From Streptomyces tuirus (GTDB lineage: Bacteria > Actinomycetota > Actinomycetes > Streptomycetales > Streptomycetaceae), in contig NZ_AP023439.1 in the NCBI RefSeq assembly GCF_014701095.1, positions 4,018,001 to 4,082,000 of the forward strand: a stretch of 64,000 bases of DNA, written 5' to 3'. The notes beneath the pieces were generated by a model that worked only from the letters and a program-made list of their open reading frames with translations, was not told where the DNA came from and searched no databases. The position numbers and the translations under genes are program-made. Positions 52,041-59,051 of this stretch are shown piece after piece (within the stretch, counting starts at the first letter, position 1; every line of letters begins with the position of its first letter).

Positions 52041-52828
52041 ACCGCCTGGCCCAGACGGCCCTCCTCTTCCTGCTCGGCGCGACCCTCCTGCACGCCGGCA
52101 CGACCGACCTCTACCTGCGCTACGTCAAGGAGGGCCTGCGCCCCCTGGTCCTCCTCGCGGGCGCGGTCCTGATCGTCACGGCGGCGGCGACTCTCTGGTA
52201 CGACCGCCGCGGCACCTCCCCGCGCGACCGAGGCGGCACCCCCACGCACGACCGAGGCGGCACCCCCACCGAGGACCGAGGTGCCCACGACCGAGGCACC
52301 CCCGCCCACGACCACGACCGAGAACCCCGCATCTCCTGGCTCCTCGCGCTGCCGGTCCTCGCCCTGATCCTGGTCGCCCCGCCGGCCCTGGGCTCCTACA
52401 GCGCGGCGCACACCGGCACGGCCCTGACCAAACCCTTCGGCTTCCCGGCCCTCCCGGCCGGCGACGCCCCCCTCCACCTGGCCGTGGCCGACTACGCCGG
52501 CCGCGCGATCTACGACGACGGCCGTGCCCTGCGCGACCGCGAGCTGAAGATCACCGGTTTCGTCACCCTGGACCGCGAGGGCGCCCCCTACCTGGTCCGG
52601 ATGGGCCTCAACTGCTGCGCGGCGGACGCCCAGCCGGTCAAGATCGCCCTGACGGGCAGCGTCCCGCCGGTCCTGCGCCCGGACACATGGCTGGAGATCA
52701 CCGGCACCTACACGCCCCGCCGTACGAAGGACCCGGTCAACGACGGCCCGATCCCCTACCTGGAGGTGACGACCGCCAAGCCGGTCCCCACCCCGCACGA
52801 CCCGTACGACGAGACGTGGAACACCTGA
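52037..52828 (+). CDS. TIGR03943 family permease partner
   Basis: 263 residues, GTG overlapping the permease stop. Two N-terminal helices, a hydrophilic repeat region (D-R-G-G-T-P repeats, ~60-95) encoded by ~21-bp direct repeats, one further helix (~100-120), and a C-terminal outside domain with conserved I-T-G-F-V near 176 and N-C-C-A-A-D near 198-203, the paired-cysteine mark of the family. TIGR03943 genes nearly always follow a YraQ-type permease, so the two form a complex. Function otherwise unknown. Confidence 0.82.
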   Translation: MNRLAQTALLFLLGATLLHAGTTDLYLRYVKEGLRPLVLLAGAVLIVTAAATLWYDRRGTSPRDRGGTPTHDRGGTPTEDRGAHDRGTPAHDHDREPRISWLLALPVLALILVAPPALGSYSAAHTGTALTKPFGFPALPAGDAPLHLAVADYAGRAIYDDGRALRDRELKITGFVTLDREGAPYLVRMGLNCCAADAQPVKIALTGSVPPVLRPDTWLEITGTYTPRRTKDPVNDGPIPYLEVTTAKPVPTPHDPYDETWNT

Positions 52829-52892
52829 ACCGCGTTATGGCACAGCCGGGTTGGGGTACTCGCAAGGAACCGCTGATCAGCGAGGGACACCC

Positions 52893-53303
52893 ATGACCAC
52901 ACTCCGAGGCGGTCACACCGCGGACATCGACCGGCCGCTCCCGCCCGAGACGGCGCGCGAGGAACTGGCGAAGGCCGACCACCGGGCCAACCTGACCCTG
53001 GCCACCCTGGGCGCGGCCCTGGCCGCCCTGCTCACCGCGATCACCGCGGGCGTCATCACGCCCACCCAGTACGCCACGATCCCCCAGCTCCTCCTCTGGA
53101 CGGGCTGCGCGGCCTGCGCCCCCTCCCTGGTCCTGCTGAGCCTGGCGACCAGGCCCCAGCCGACCCCGACGACCGACACCCCACCCCAGCTCCTGACCCG
53201 CACCACCCACGCCAAGCACCGCCGCATACGCCAGGCGATGACGTGGGGCGCGGCGTTCCTCGCCCTGACCCTCGCGGGGACGCTGGCGGGAGTGCTCTCC
53301 TAG
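52893..53303 (+). CDS. small membrane protein, Pycsar-effector-like (PycTM)
   Basis: 136 residues from ATG 52893. Pattern: cytoplasmic helix E-T-A-R-E-E-L-A-K-A-D-H-R-A-N near 22-36 running into helix TM1 (~37-57), TM2 (~67-90), a basic/proline loop, and a final TM (~116-135). The A-D-x-R/K-A-x-x-x-L-A entry to TM1 is what I recall for the PycTM family, the membrane effector of cyclic-nucleotide Pycsar anti-phage systems. No cyclase gene is adjacent, so it is either an orphan effector, responds to a distant cyclase, or a plain membrane protein. It lies at the boundary with the secondary-metabolite region. Confidence 0.55.
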   Translation: MTTLRGGHTADIDRPLPPETAREELAKADHRANLTLATLGAALAALLTAITAGVITPTQYATIPQLLLWTGCAACAPSLVLLSLATRPQPTPTTDTPPQLLTRTTHAKHRRIRQAMTWGAAFLALTLAGTLAGVLS

Positions 53304-53304
53304 A

Positions 53305-53324
53305 CCGCCCGGGTTGGAGGGCGG
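53305..53324 (+). terminator. short hairpin after PycTM-like gene
   Basis: CCGCCC (53305-53310) and GGGCGG (53319-53324), 8-nt loop. Confidence 0.4.
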
Positions 53325-53382
53325 CTGGAGCCCCGCTCGCGAAGGCATCCAGGGCCGTCGCCCGTGGGAGCGGCGTCTGTAA

Positions 53383-53396
53383 CTCTCGGCGGAGAG
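53383..53396. promoter_or_regulatory. 14-bp palindrome before the biosynthetic block
   Basis: CTCTCGGCGGAGAG, a perfect CTCTC-N4-GAGAG dyad 39 bp upstream of the first biosynthetic gene; operator candidate. Confidence 0.35.
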
Positions 53397-53434
53397 ACGG
53401 CGAACGTCTCGAAACTCGTGACGGGGAGTTCCGC

Positions 53435-53986
53435 ATGCCCAATGCCGTTTGCTGCCCAGGTTCTTCGGCCGAATGCTCCGCCGTTCCATCCACCGAAGCC
53501 GCCACCGGAACCCTCCTCCAGCAGTTGGTGCTGGCGACCGGACCGCTCACCGTGCTCCAGATCGGTTGTCCGTACGAGTCGTTCACCGCCAGGCTCGCGG
53601 CCGCGGTGAGCGAGAACGGGCAGGGCCGGGTCATCTGCTGCGAGGCGGAGACCGTACGCGCCGAGGCCGCCGCGGCGGCGGTCGAGAAGGCCGGACTCGG
53701 ACGGTACGCGGAAGTACGGGTGGGCCGTCCCGAACGGTCGCTGGCGACCGTCCCCGGACCGGTCGACCTGCTGCTGCTCGGCGGCCCGCCGGAGTCCTTC
53801 CTGCCGCTGCTGAAACTGGTGGAACCCAGGATGCTGCCGGGCGCGGTGGTGGTGGCCCACGGCGTACGGGACGTGCCGACGCTGTGCGCGGAGTTCCTCA
53901 CTCACGTCCGGTTCTCCGGCAGCGGCTACGTGTCGCTCCCCCTTCCCTTCGACGGAGGCGTCGAAATGGCCGTCCGCGCTGCCTGA
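53435..53986 (+). CDS. degenerate SAM-methyltransferase-like protein
   Basis: 183 residues from ATG 53435. Fold resembles family-3 O-methyltransferases (CCoAMT-like): V-L-Q-I-G-C-P-Y-E-S-F-T near 44-55 at the SAM loop, E-A-E-T near 75, and L-L-L-L-G-G-P-P-E-S-F near 115. Key residues are changed: the glycine-rich E-I-G-T-x-x-G-Y-S loop reads I-G-C-P-Y-E-S-F, and the metal-binding D-A-D is G-G-P. It also lacks the usual N-terminal helices (about 40 residues). It may bind a product without catalysis, or be inactive. Cys-rich N-terminus (four cysteines in residues 5-13). First gene of the biosynthetic block. Confidence 0.65.
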   Translation: MPNAVCCPGSSAECSAVPSTEAATGTLLQQLVLATGPLTVLQIGCPYESFTARLAAAVSENGQGRVICCEAETVRAEAAAAAVEKAGLGRYAEVRVGRPERSLATVPGPVDLLLLGGPPESFLPLLKLVEPRMLPGAVVVAHGVRDVPTLCAEFLTHVRFSGSGYVSLPLPFDGGVEMAVRAA

Positions 53987-54035
53987 CGGACGCCAGCCGC
54001 CCGACGAATCCGCGCAGCCAGCCTCTAGGAGTGCC

Positions 54036-54365
54036 GTGTCCGTGCGTCCGTTCGACCCGGAGTTCCTGCCCGAGGGACACCCCGACAAGAAGCCCGTCCC
54101 GCCCCGCGGCACCGCCTCGCGCGCTCTGTGGCGAGGGCTGGTGCGCTACCTCCTGCTGCCGTCGTACCGCGCGCTGGTGGCCCTCGGCTCGGTGCACGTG
54201 GCCGCGCTCTGGCACCCGGAGTTCGGGCCCGCGTGCAGTCCGCCGCCAGAGGAGCCGCCGAACTACAGGACGTTTCGAGCAGGTCTTGAGAGTGGGCCGG
54301 AAGCCTGGCGGCCGGGACATTCCCATCCCCCAACTCCCGGAGAGAATCGAGGAGATCTGTCATGA
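54036..54365 (+). CDS. small protein of unknown function, possible frameshift
   Basis: 109 residues, GTG with AGGAG upstream. Residues 1-78 show normal high-GC third positions and include a helix with G-L-V-R-Y-L-L-L-P-S-Y-R-A-L-V-A. After codon ~78 (about position 54268) third-position GC collapses in this frame but stays high in the +1 frame, which reads F-E-Q-V-L-R-V-G-R-K-P-G-G. The stop overlaps the next start (ATGA), which favours the annotated frame, so either a pair of shifts or an odd tail exists. No family recognised. Confidence 0.55.
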   Translation: MSVRPFDPEFLPEGHPDKKPVPPRGTASRALWRGLVRYLLLPSYRALVALGSVHVAALWHPEFGPACSPPPEEPPNYRTFRAGLESGPEAWRPGHSHPPTPGENRGDLS

Positions 54366-54730
54366 GCGACGCGCGGCTGGTCGGCACGTGGACCACGCAG
54401 CTGGACGACGACGGCAAGGTGGTCCCCGGGCTAGTCTGCTTCTCGGCGGACGGCACGGTCGTCTCGACCCAGCTCAACACGAAGAACATCGGCCTGGGCA
54501 CCTGGCGTTCCTCGGGCCCGGACAGTTTCGAGTACGGCTTCCACATCCTGGCCGCCGACCCCGAGGGCAACCACGTGGGGGAGGCGCACGTCCGGGTGTC
54601 GGGCGAGTTCGTCTCGGACACGGAGTGGCAGGGCACCGGCGGTGCCGAGTTCTTCGACCCGCAGGGCACCAAGCTGCGCGGGCACGCGGGGTCCAAGGTG
54701 ACCGCCGGCAAGTTCGGCGTCGACGACTGA
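54362..54730 (+). CDS. small beta-barrel (lipocalin/calycin-like) protein
   Basis: 122 residues, ATG with GAGGAG 7 bp upstream. Two G-T-W motifs (L-V-G-T-W-T-T near 6-12 and G-L-G-T-W-R near 44-49) and alternating strands G-T-V-V-S-T, F-E-Y-G-F-H, H-V-R-V-S-G-E-F and G-A-E-F-F-D-P fit an eight-strand barrel that binds a small hydrophobic ligand. Similar small barrels occur in polyketide clusters as cyclase or isomerase-like helpers; the assignment is inference. Its TGA overlaps the next ATG (TGATG), giving tight coupling to the flavin oxidase. Confidence 0.6.
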   Translation: MSDARLVGTWTTQLDDDGKVVPGLVCFSADGTVVSTQLNTKNIGLGTWRSSGPDSFEYGFHILAADPEGNHVGEAHVRVSGEFVSDTEWQGTGGAEFFDPQGTKLRGHAGSKVTAGKFGVDD

Positions 54731-56178
54731 TGCGGGCGGCGGCGCTGCGGGGTCGGCTCGACGGGGACCTGGTTCTGCCGGACGAGAGGGGCTTCGCCCT
54801 GGCCCGGCAGCTGCAGAACACCGAGTACGACACGATCGAGCCGTCGGCCGTCGCGTACTGCGCCTCCGAGCGGGATGTCGCGCTGTGCGTGCGGCACGCC
54901 CGGGAGCAGGGGGTGCGGCTGCACATCCGGGGCGGCGGACACAGCTTCAACGGCTGGTCGACCGGCGAGGGGCTGGTCGCCGACCTGTCGCGGATGAACC
55001 ACGTCGTCGCCGAGGGGCCCGTGGTGCGGCTCGGGGCGGGCGTCCAGTCGCTGGACGCGCTGGACGCTCTGCGGACCCAGGGGCGCCAAATCGTCACCGG
55101 GACCTTTCCCACGGTCGCCGCGGGCGGATTCCTGACCGGCGGCGGGATCGGCTGGCAGACGCGGAGATTCGGGCTGGGCAGCGACCGCGTCGCCGCGGCG
55201 CGCGTCGTGCTCGCGGACGGCAGGACCGTCCGCTGCTCGCCCACCGAGGAGCCCGATCTGTACTGGGCCTCGCGCGGCGGGGGCGGCGGCACCTTCGGGG
55301 TGGTCACGGAGTTCGAGGTGCGGTCGATCGACGTGCCCGCCATGACCGGCTTCGAGACGCTGTGGGCGTACGACGACGCCGTGGAGGTGCTGACGGCCTG
55401 GCAGGAGTGGGCCGTGGACGGCCCCGACGAGCTCGGCACCTCCCTGGTCGTGCTGCCGGGCATGTTCGGGCCCGGCGGGCGTCCGGTGGTCCGGGTCTGG
55501 GGGGCGCACCTGGGTCCGGACCAGGCCCTGCACGAGGGGCTGGACGAACTGGCGGAGCGGGCCGGGTGCAAGCCGCTGAGCAGGACTGTCGGTGCGCGGA
55601 ACGGATTCGCCGAGGTGATGCACGAGGCGCTGTGCGGCTCGAAGCCGGTGTCCCAGTGCCGTCGTACGGGAACCGGGCCCGAGGCCGAGGGGCACCGCCA
55701 CCCGTACACCCGGCAGAGTTACCGGCTCACCGGCCGGTCCGCGACCCGGGCGGAATCCGCGGCACTGCTCGATGCCTGGGACCCCGCACTCGACGCGGTG
55801 GGCCAGGAGCGCTATCTGCTGTGCATCGCGCTGGGTGGAGCGGCGAACCGGGTGCCGAGCGGCGCCACCGCCTACGCACACCGGGACGCCCGGTTCCTGA
55901 TCGGCTATCAGTTCGCCTGCCGGGAGGCGGAGGCGGACCCGGCGGCACCGGCGCGGCTCACCGCGCTGGCGGACCGTGCTGCCGCCGCACTCGCGCCGCT
56001 CGCTTGCGGCTCGTACATCAACTTCCCCAGCTCGCGGGTGGGCGGGGACTGGGAGACGGAGTACTTCGGCGCGAACCGTTTCCGGCTGCGCGCCGTGAAG
56101 CGGGCCTACGACCCGGAGGACTTCTTCCGGCACGCGCAGAGCATCGGCGGTGCCCCGACGACCGAGGTGGAGTCATGA
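54730..56178 (+). CDS. FAD-linked oxidase, BBE/PCMH type
   Basis: 482 residues. PCMH FAD domain: I-R-G-G-G-H71-S-F-N-G, where His71 forms the 8-alpha covalent FAD bond, and T-G-G-G-I-G-W near 136. The second covalent anchor of berberine-bridge-type enzymes is missing: in G-T-F126-P-T-V-A-A-G-G the usual Cys is Phe. The C-terminal BBE motif is clear (S-Y-I-N-F-P near 437, then Y-F-G-A-N-R-F and A-Y-D-P-E-D-F-F). Such oxidases remove hydride from alcohols, phenols or C-C bonds in natural-product tailoring. Coupled at both ends to its neighbours. Confidence 0.9.
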   Translation: MRAAALRGRLDGDLVLPDERGFALARQLQNTEYDTIEPSAVAYCASERDVALCVRHAREQGVRLHIRGGGHSFNGWSTGEGLVADLSRMNHVVAEGPVVRLGAGVQSLDALDALRTQGRQIVTGTFPTVAAGGFLTGGGIGWQTRRFGLGSDRVAAARVVLADGRTVRCSPTEEPDLYWASRGGGGGTFGVVTEFEVRSIDVPAMTGFETLWAYDDAVEVLTAWQEWAVDGPDELGTSLVVLPGMFGPGGRPVVRVWGAHLGPDQALHEGLDELAERAGCKPLSRTVGARNGFAEVMHEALCGSKPVSQCRRTGTGPEAEGHRHPYTRQSYRLTGRSATRAESAALLDAWDPALDAVGQERYLLCIALGGAANRVPSGATAYAHRDARFLIGYQFACREAEADPAAPARLTALADRAAAALAPLACGSYINFPSSRVGGDWETEYFGANRFRLRAVKRAYDPEDFFRHAQSIGGAPTTEVES

Positions 56179-56948
56179 GGACGGATCTTCGGAACAAGGT
56201 CGTACTGGTCACCGGTGCGTCCTCGGGCATCGGCCGGGCGACGGCCGTGGCCTACGGGGAGGAGGGTGCCAGGGTCGCGATCACGTACCACAGCAACGCG
56301 GAGGGGGCCCGGGAGACGGCGCGGCTGGTGACCGAGGCGGGCGGGACACCGCTGGTGGTGCGCTACGACCTCGCCGACGAGCGGTGCATACGGGACGCCG
56401 TGGGACGGGTCGCCGAGGAGTGGGGCGGCATCGACGTGCTGGTGGCCAACGCGGTGGTCTGGAGCGAGGCCATCCCGCGGCCCGGGCAGCCGGTGCCGCG
56501 CTTCGAGGACGTGCCGCCCAAGCAGTGGCAGGAGGTGCTGCGTACGTCCGTCGACGCCGTGTTCCACACCCTGCAAGCGGTACTGCCGTGGATGCGCGGA
56601 CGGCCGTGGGGCCGGATCGTGCTGATCGGCGCGGGCCTCGCGGACACCGGCAAGGCCGGGGCGGGGGCCTACGGCGCGGGCAAGTCCGCGCTCTTCGGGC
56701 TGATGCGCAGCCTGGCCTGGGAGCTGGGGCCCGACGGGATCCTGGTCAACATGGTCGTGCCGGGCCAGACCAGCACCGAGACCGTGCGGGCGCATGTGCC
56801 CCCGGGCTTCCTGGAGGAGAAGGGCAAGGCTTTGCCGTCGGGCCGGATGTCCGCGCCCGGGGACGTGGCCCGGGCGGTCACCTTCCTCGGCTCGGCCGCC
56901 AACGGCAACACCAACGGCGAGACGCTCCGCGTGACGGGTGGCGCCTGA
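56175..56948 (+). CDS. short-chain dehydrogenase/reductase
   Basis: 257 residues, ATG overlapping the oxidase stop. Rossmann T-G-A-S-S-G-I-G at 13-20 and D-L-A-D near 65. Active-site Y166-x-x-x-K170 is intact, but the Ser of the triad, normally in I-S-S, is replaced: I-V-L-I-G-A-G at 148-154. Also N-A-G is A-N-A. The V-P-G-Q-T-S-T-E-T stretch near 195 fits a substrate loop. Would reduce a keto group or oxidise an alcohol with NADP(H) on a polyketide-type product, if the odd triad is active. End of the coupled five-gene string. Confidence 0.88.
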   Translation: MRTDLRNKVVLVTGASSGIGRATAVAYGEEGARVAITYHSNAEGARETARLVTEAGGTPLVVRYDLADERCIRDAVGRVAEEWGGIDVLVANAVVWSEAIPRPGQPVPRFEDVPPKQWQEVLRTSVDAVFHTLQAVLPWMRGRPWGRIVLIGAGLADTGKAGAGAYGAGKSALFGLMRSLAWELGPDGILVNMVVPGQTSTETVRAHVPPGFLEEKGKALPSGRMSAPGDVARAVTFLGSAANGNTNGETLRVTGGA

Positions 56949-56977
56949 CGGGTCCGGTCAGCGACGGCTCGCGGGTT

Positions 56978-57018
56978 GGCCCCGCCGCGCTCCGGGAACC
57001 CCGGAGCGCGGCGGGGCC
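56978..57018 (+). terminator. strong terminator
   Basis: Perfect 19-bp arms (56978-56996 and 57000-57018) around AAC; flanking GGGTT and CGACCC extend it imperfectly. Ends the first biosynthetic transcription unit. Confidence 0.9.
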
Positions 57019-57050
57019 CGACCCGTTCCCGGCCGGTGTACGCGCACGGT

Positions 57051-57067
57051 GTCGAGTTGTCCTCGAC
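57051..57067. promoter_or_regulatory. inverted repeat upstream of GNAT gene
   Basis: GTCGAG (57051-57056) and CTCGAC (57062-57067) around TTGTC, 35 bp before the ATG; operator candidate. Confidence 0.35.
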
Positions 57068-57101
57068 GGTGTTTCGAGAGGCCCGGGCCACCGTGTGGGG
57101 C

Positions 57102-58064
57102 ATGGAGATTCGTAGCCTCGACGGCGATGAGCCGGCGACCATTGCCGCGTTGCTTCCCGGGTTCCGGGACACCATGAGCCTGGAACTGCCGGGTGACCCG
57201 CCGGTGACGGAGGCGCTGCTGGCGCGGCTGTTCCAGCGGCGGCACGGGACGGAACGGATCGTGCTGGCCGCCTATCACGGCGGCACCCCCGCCGGCGTGC
57301 TGAAGCTGGGGCTCGATCTGGGTGACCCGAGCGGTCCGGGACACGGTTCGCTGTGGGTGTTCCCGGGGTTCCGGCGCCGCGGTGCCGGGCGGGCGCTGGC
57401 GGCCGCGGGGCTGGCGGCGCTGCGGGAGCGCGGGCGGGAGGTGCTGCTGGCGGACGCTCCCCGGGCGGCGGCCGGCGAGCGTTTTGCGGCGGAGCTCGGA
57501 GCCGAACTCATCGGCGAGAGCGTGCGCCACCGGCTCCGCCTGGCCGGGCCCGCGCGTGCGGTGCTGGAGGCCGCTGCGGCCCGGCCGGTGCCCGGCTACC
57601 GGCTGGTGGCGTGGCAGGGGCCCTGCCCCGATGACCTGGTGGAGTCCTACGCCCGGGCCTGGAGCGCCCTGGAGGAGCGGGTCAACGGCCAGGCCAGGAT
57701 CCGGCGTCCCTCCGCCGACGACGTACGGGCGCGGGAGGCCGAGGCGGAGCGGGCCGGGCATCTGCCCCACGTGGTGGCGGCGCTGCCCGAGCACGGTGAG
57801 TCGATCGCCGCGTACGCGACCTTGTTCGTGCGGAACGGTCCGATGGCGGACGGCGGCGAGACGCTGGTGCTGCCGAAGCACCGGCGGCGCGGTCTCGCCC
57901 ACTGGCTGAAGGGCGAACTGCTGCTCGGGGCCGTCCGGGAGAACCCCCGGCTCGCGCTGGTCCAGGTCTTCAACGACACCGCCGACACCGCCGTGGTCGC
58001 GCTCAACCGGAAGCTTGGCTTCGAGGCCGACTCGACCTGGTCGACCTATGCGCTCAAGGCCTGA
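57102..58064 (+). CDS. double-GNAT N-acetyltransferase-like protein
   Basis: 320 residues from ATG 57102; the upstream open frame lacks a ribosome site. Two GNAT modules in tandem: module 1 (~1-150) has the acetyl-CoA loop F-R-R-R-G-A-G-R-A near 91-99; module 2 (~170-320) has P-K-H-R-R-R-G-L-A-H near 257 and V-A-L-N-R-K-L-G-F near 303-311. This is the mycothiol-synthase/Eis-like architecture. It could acetylate an amine or amino sugar, act in self-resistance, or be unrelated to the cluster. Surrounding tandem repeats mark the following gap. Confidence 0.8.
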   Translation: MEIRSLDGDEPATIAALLPGFRDTMSLELPGDPPVTEALLARLFQRRHGTERIVLAAYHGGTPAGVLKLGLDLGDPSGPGHGSLWVFPGFRRRGAGRALAAAGLAALRERGREVLLADAPRAAAGERFAAELGAELIGESVRHRLRLAGPARAVLEAAAARPVPGYRLVAWQGPCPDDLVESYARAWSALEERVNGQARIRRPSADDVRAREAEAERAGHLPHVVAALPEHGESIAAYATLFVRNGPMADGGETLVLPKHRRRGLAHWLKGELLLGAVRENPRLALVQVFNDTADTAVVALNRKLGFEADSTWSTYALKA

Positions 58065-58095
58065 GCGGTCAGCCCCGCTCGTTCCCGCATCCGTT

Positions 58096-58137
58096 CCCCG
58101 ATGCCCGATGCCCGATCCCCGATGCCCGATCCCCGAT
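58096..58137 (+). repeat. 7-bp tandem repeat, six units
   Basis: CCCCGAT/GCCCGAT heptamers run head to tail at 58096-58137, in the short gap between the GNAT and SnoaL-like genes. Confidence 0.85.
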
Positions 58138-58161
58138 CAAGAGCCGAGCCGAGAGGAACCC

Positions 58162-59001
58162 ATGACCACCGTGATCCCCGCCGGGCAGCGCACGCGCAAC
58201 GCCGAGCTGATCCGCGAGCTGTACGGGACGCTCTATCGTGAGCACCGCTTCGAGGAGGCCGGCCGCTTCTTCCACGCCGACTGCGTCGAGCACGACCCCG
58301 GCGACTGGCGGACATCGGACCGCGGGTTTTCGGCGCTGCGCGCGGACATCGACCACCTGATCGCCGGCAACGACCGGGTGATGCTCTTCGCCACCTGGAC
58401 CGGACGCTCCCGCTCAGGCGGCGAACTCCGCCTGCACACAGCCGAGTTGTATCGCATTCGGGACGGCAGGGTCGCCGAGCACTGGAGCGTGGTGGACCGT
58501 GACGTGCTCGTCGCGCACGGCGTGGACGGCGGACCGGACCGGAGCGGTCAGCCGGCCGCCCCGGGCCTGCACGGCCCGCACAGCGACACCGAGCGGGCCA
58601 ACGCGGAGCTGGTGCTCGGCGCGTACCGCGACGTCTTCAGCGAGCACCGGCTGGACCTGGCCGAGCGCTACTACCACCAGGACTACCGGCACCACAACAT
58701 GCGTACGGACGCGGTGCCGGACGGGCTCGACGCGTTCAAGGCGTTCTTCGCCGACAACATCGCCGCCTTTCCCGACCTGGTCACCACCGTGGACCACATC
58801 GTCGCCGCCGACGACCGGGTGATGGTCTTCGTGACCTGGACCGGCACGCTCACCGGCGCGTGGAGCGGAGGCGGGCCCTCCGGGCGGCCTCTCGAAATGC
58901 GCACCTGCGACCAGTTCCGCATCGAACGCGGGAAGGTCGCGGAGCACTGGGAGGTCGTGGACTACCTGGCCCTGGGGCGGGCCGGACTGCCGACCCCGTG
59001 A
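58162..59001 (+). CDS. tandem SnoaL-like (NTF2-fold) protein
   Basis: 279 residues from ATG 58162 with GAGAGGAA upstream. Two SnoaL-like domains in one chain (~12-118 and ~145-275), each ending in the family signature R-x-G-K/R-V-A-E-H-W-x-V-V-D (101-112 and 257-267), with a D-R-V-x-x-F-x-T-W-T-G strand in both (71-81, 218-228). SnoaL folds catalyse the fourth-ring aldol closure in anthracyclines or ring hydroxylation with a partner reductase. A fused pair suggests an internal duplication and perhaps a pseudo-dimer. Lies between the GNAT and FAD hydroxylase genes. Confidence 0.85.
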   Translation: MTTVIPAGQRTRNAELIRELYGTLYREHRFEEAGRFFHADCVEHDPGDWRTSDRGFSALRADIDHLIAGNDRVMLFATWTGRSRSGGELRLHTAELYRIRDGRVAEHWSVVDRDVLVAHGVDGGPDRSGQPAAPGLHGPHSDTERANAELVLGAYRDVFSEHRLDLAERYYHQDYRHHNMRTDAVPDGLDAFKAFFADNIAAFPDLVTTVDHIVAADDRVMVFVTWTGTLTGAWSGGGPSGRPLEMRTCDQFRIERGKVAEHWEVVDYLALGRAGLPTP

Positions 59002-59051
59002 GCAGGACCGACGCCGTTGCGAAAGCCGACATCCGAGAGAGGGACCCCGCG

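Noticed and set aside
53449..56178. 909-codon frame running from the methyltransferase-like gene through the flavin oxidase
   Set aside because: Only the part from 54730 shows protein features; earlier parts overlap real genes in other frames.
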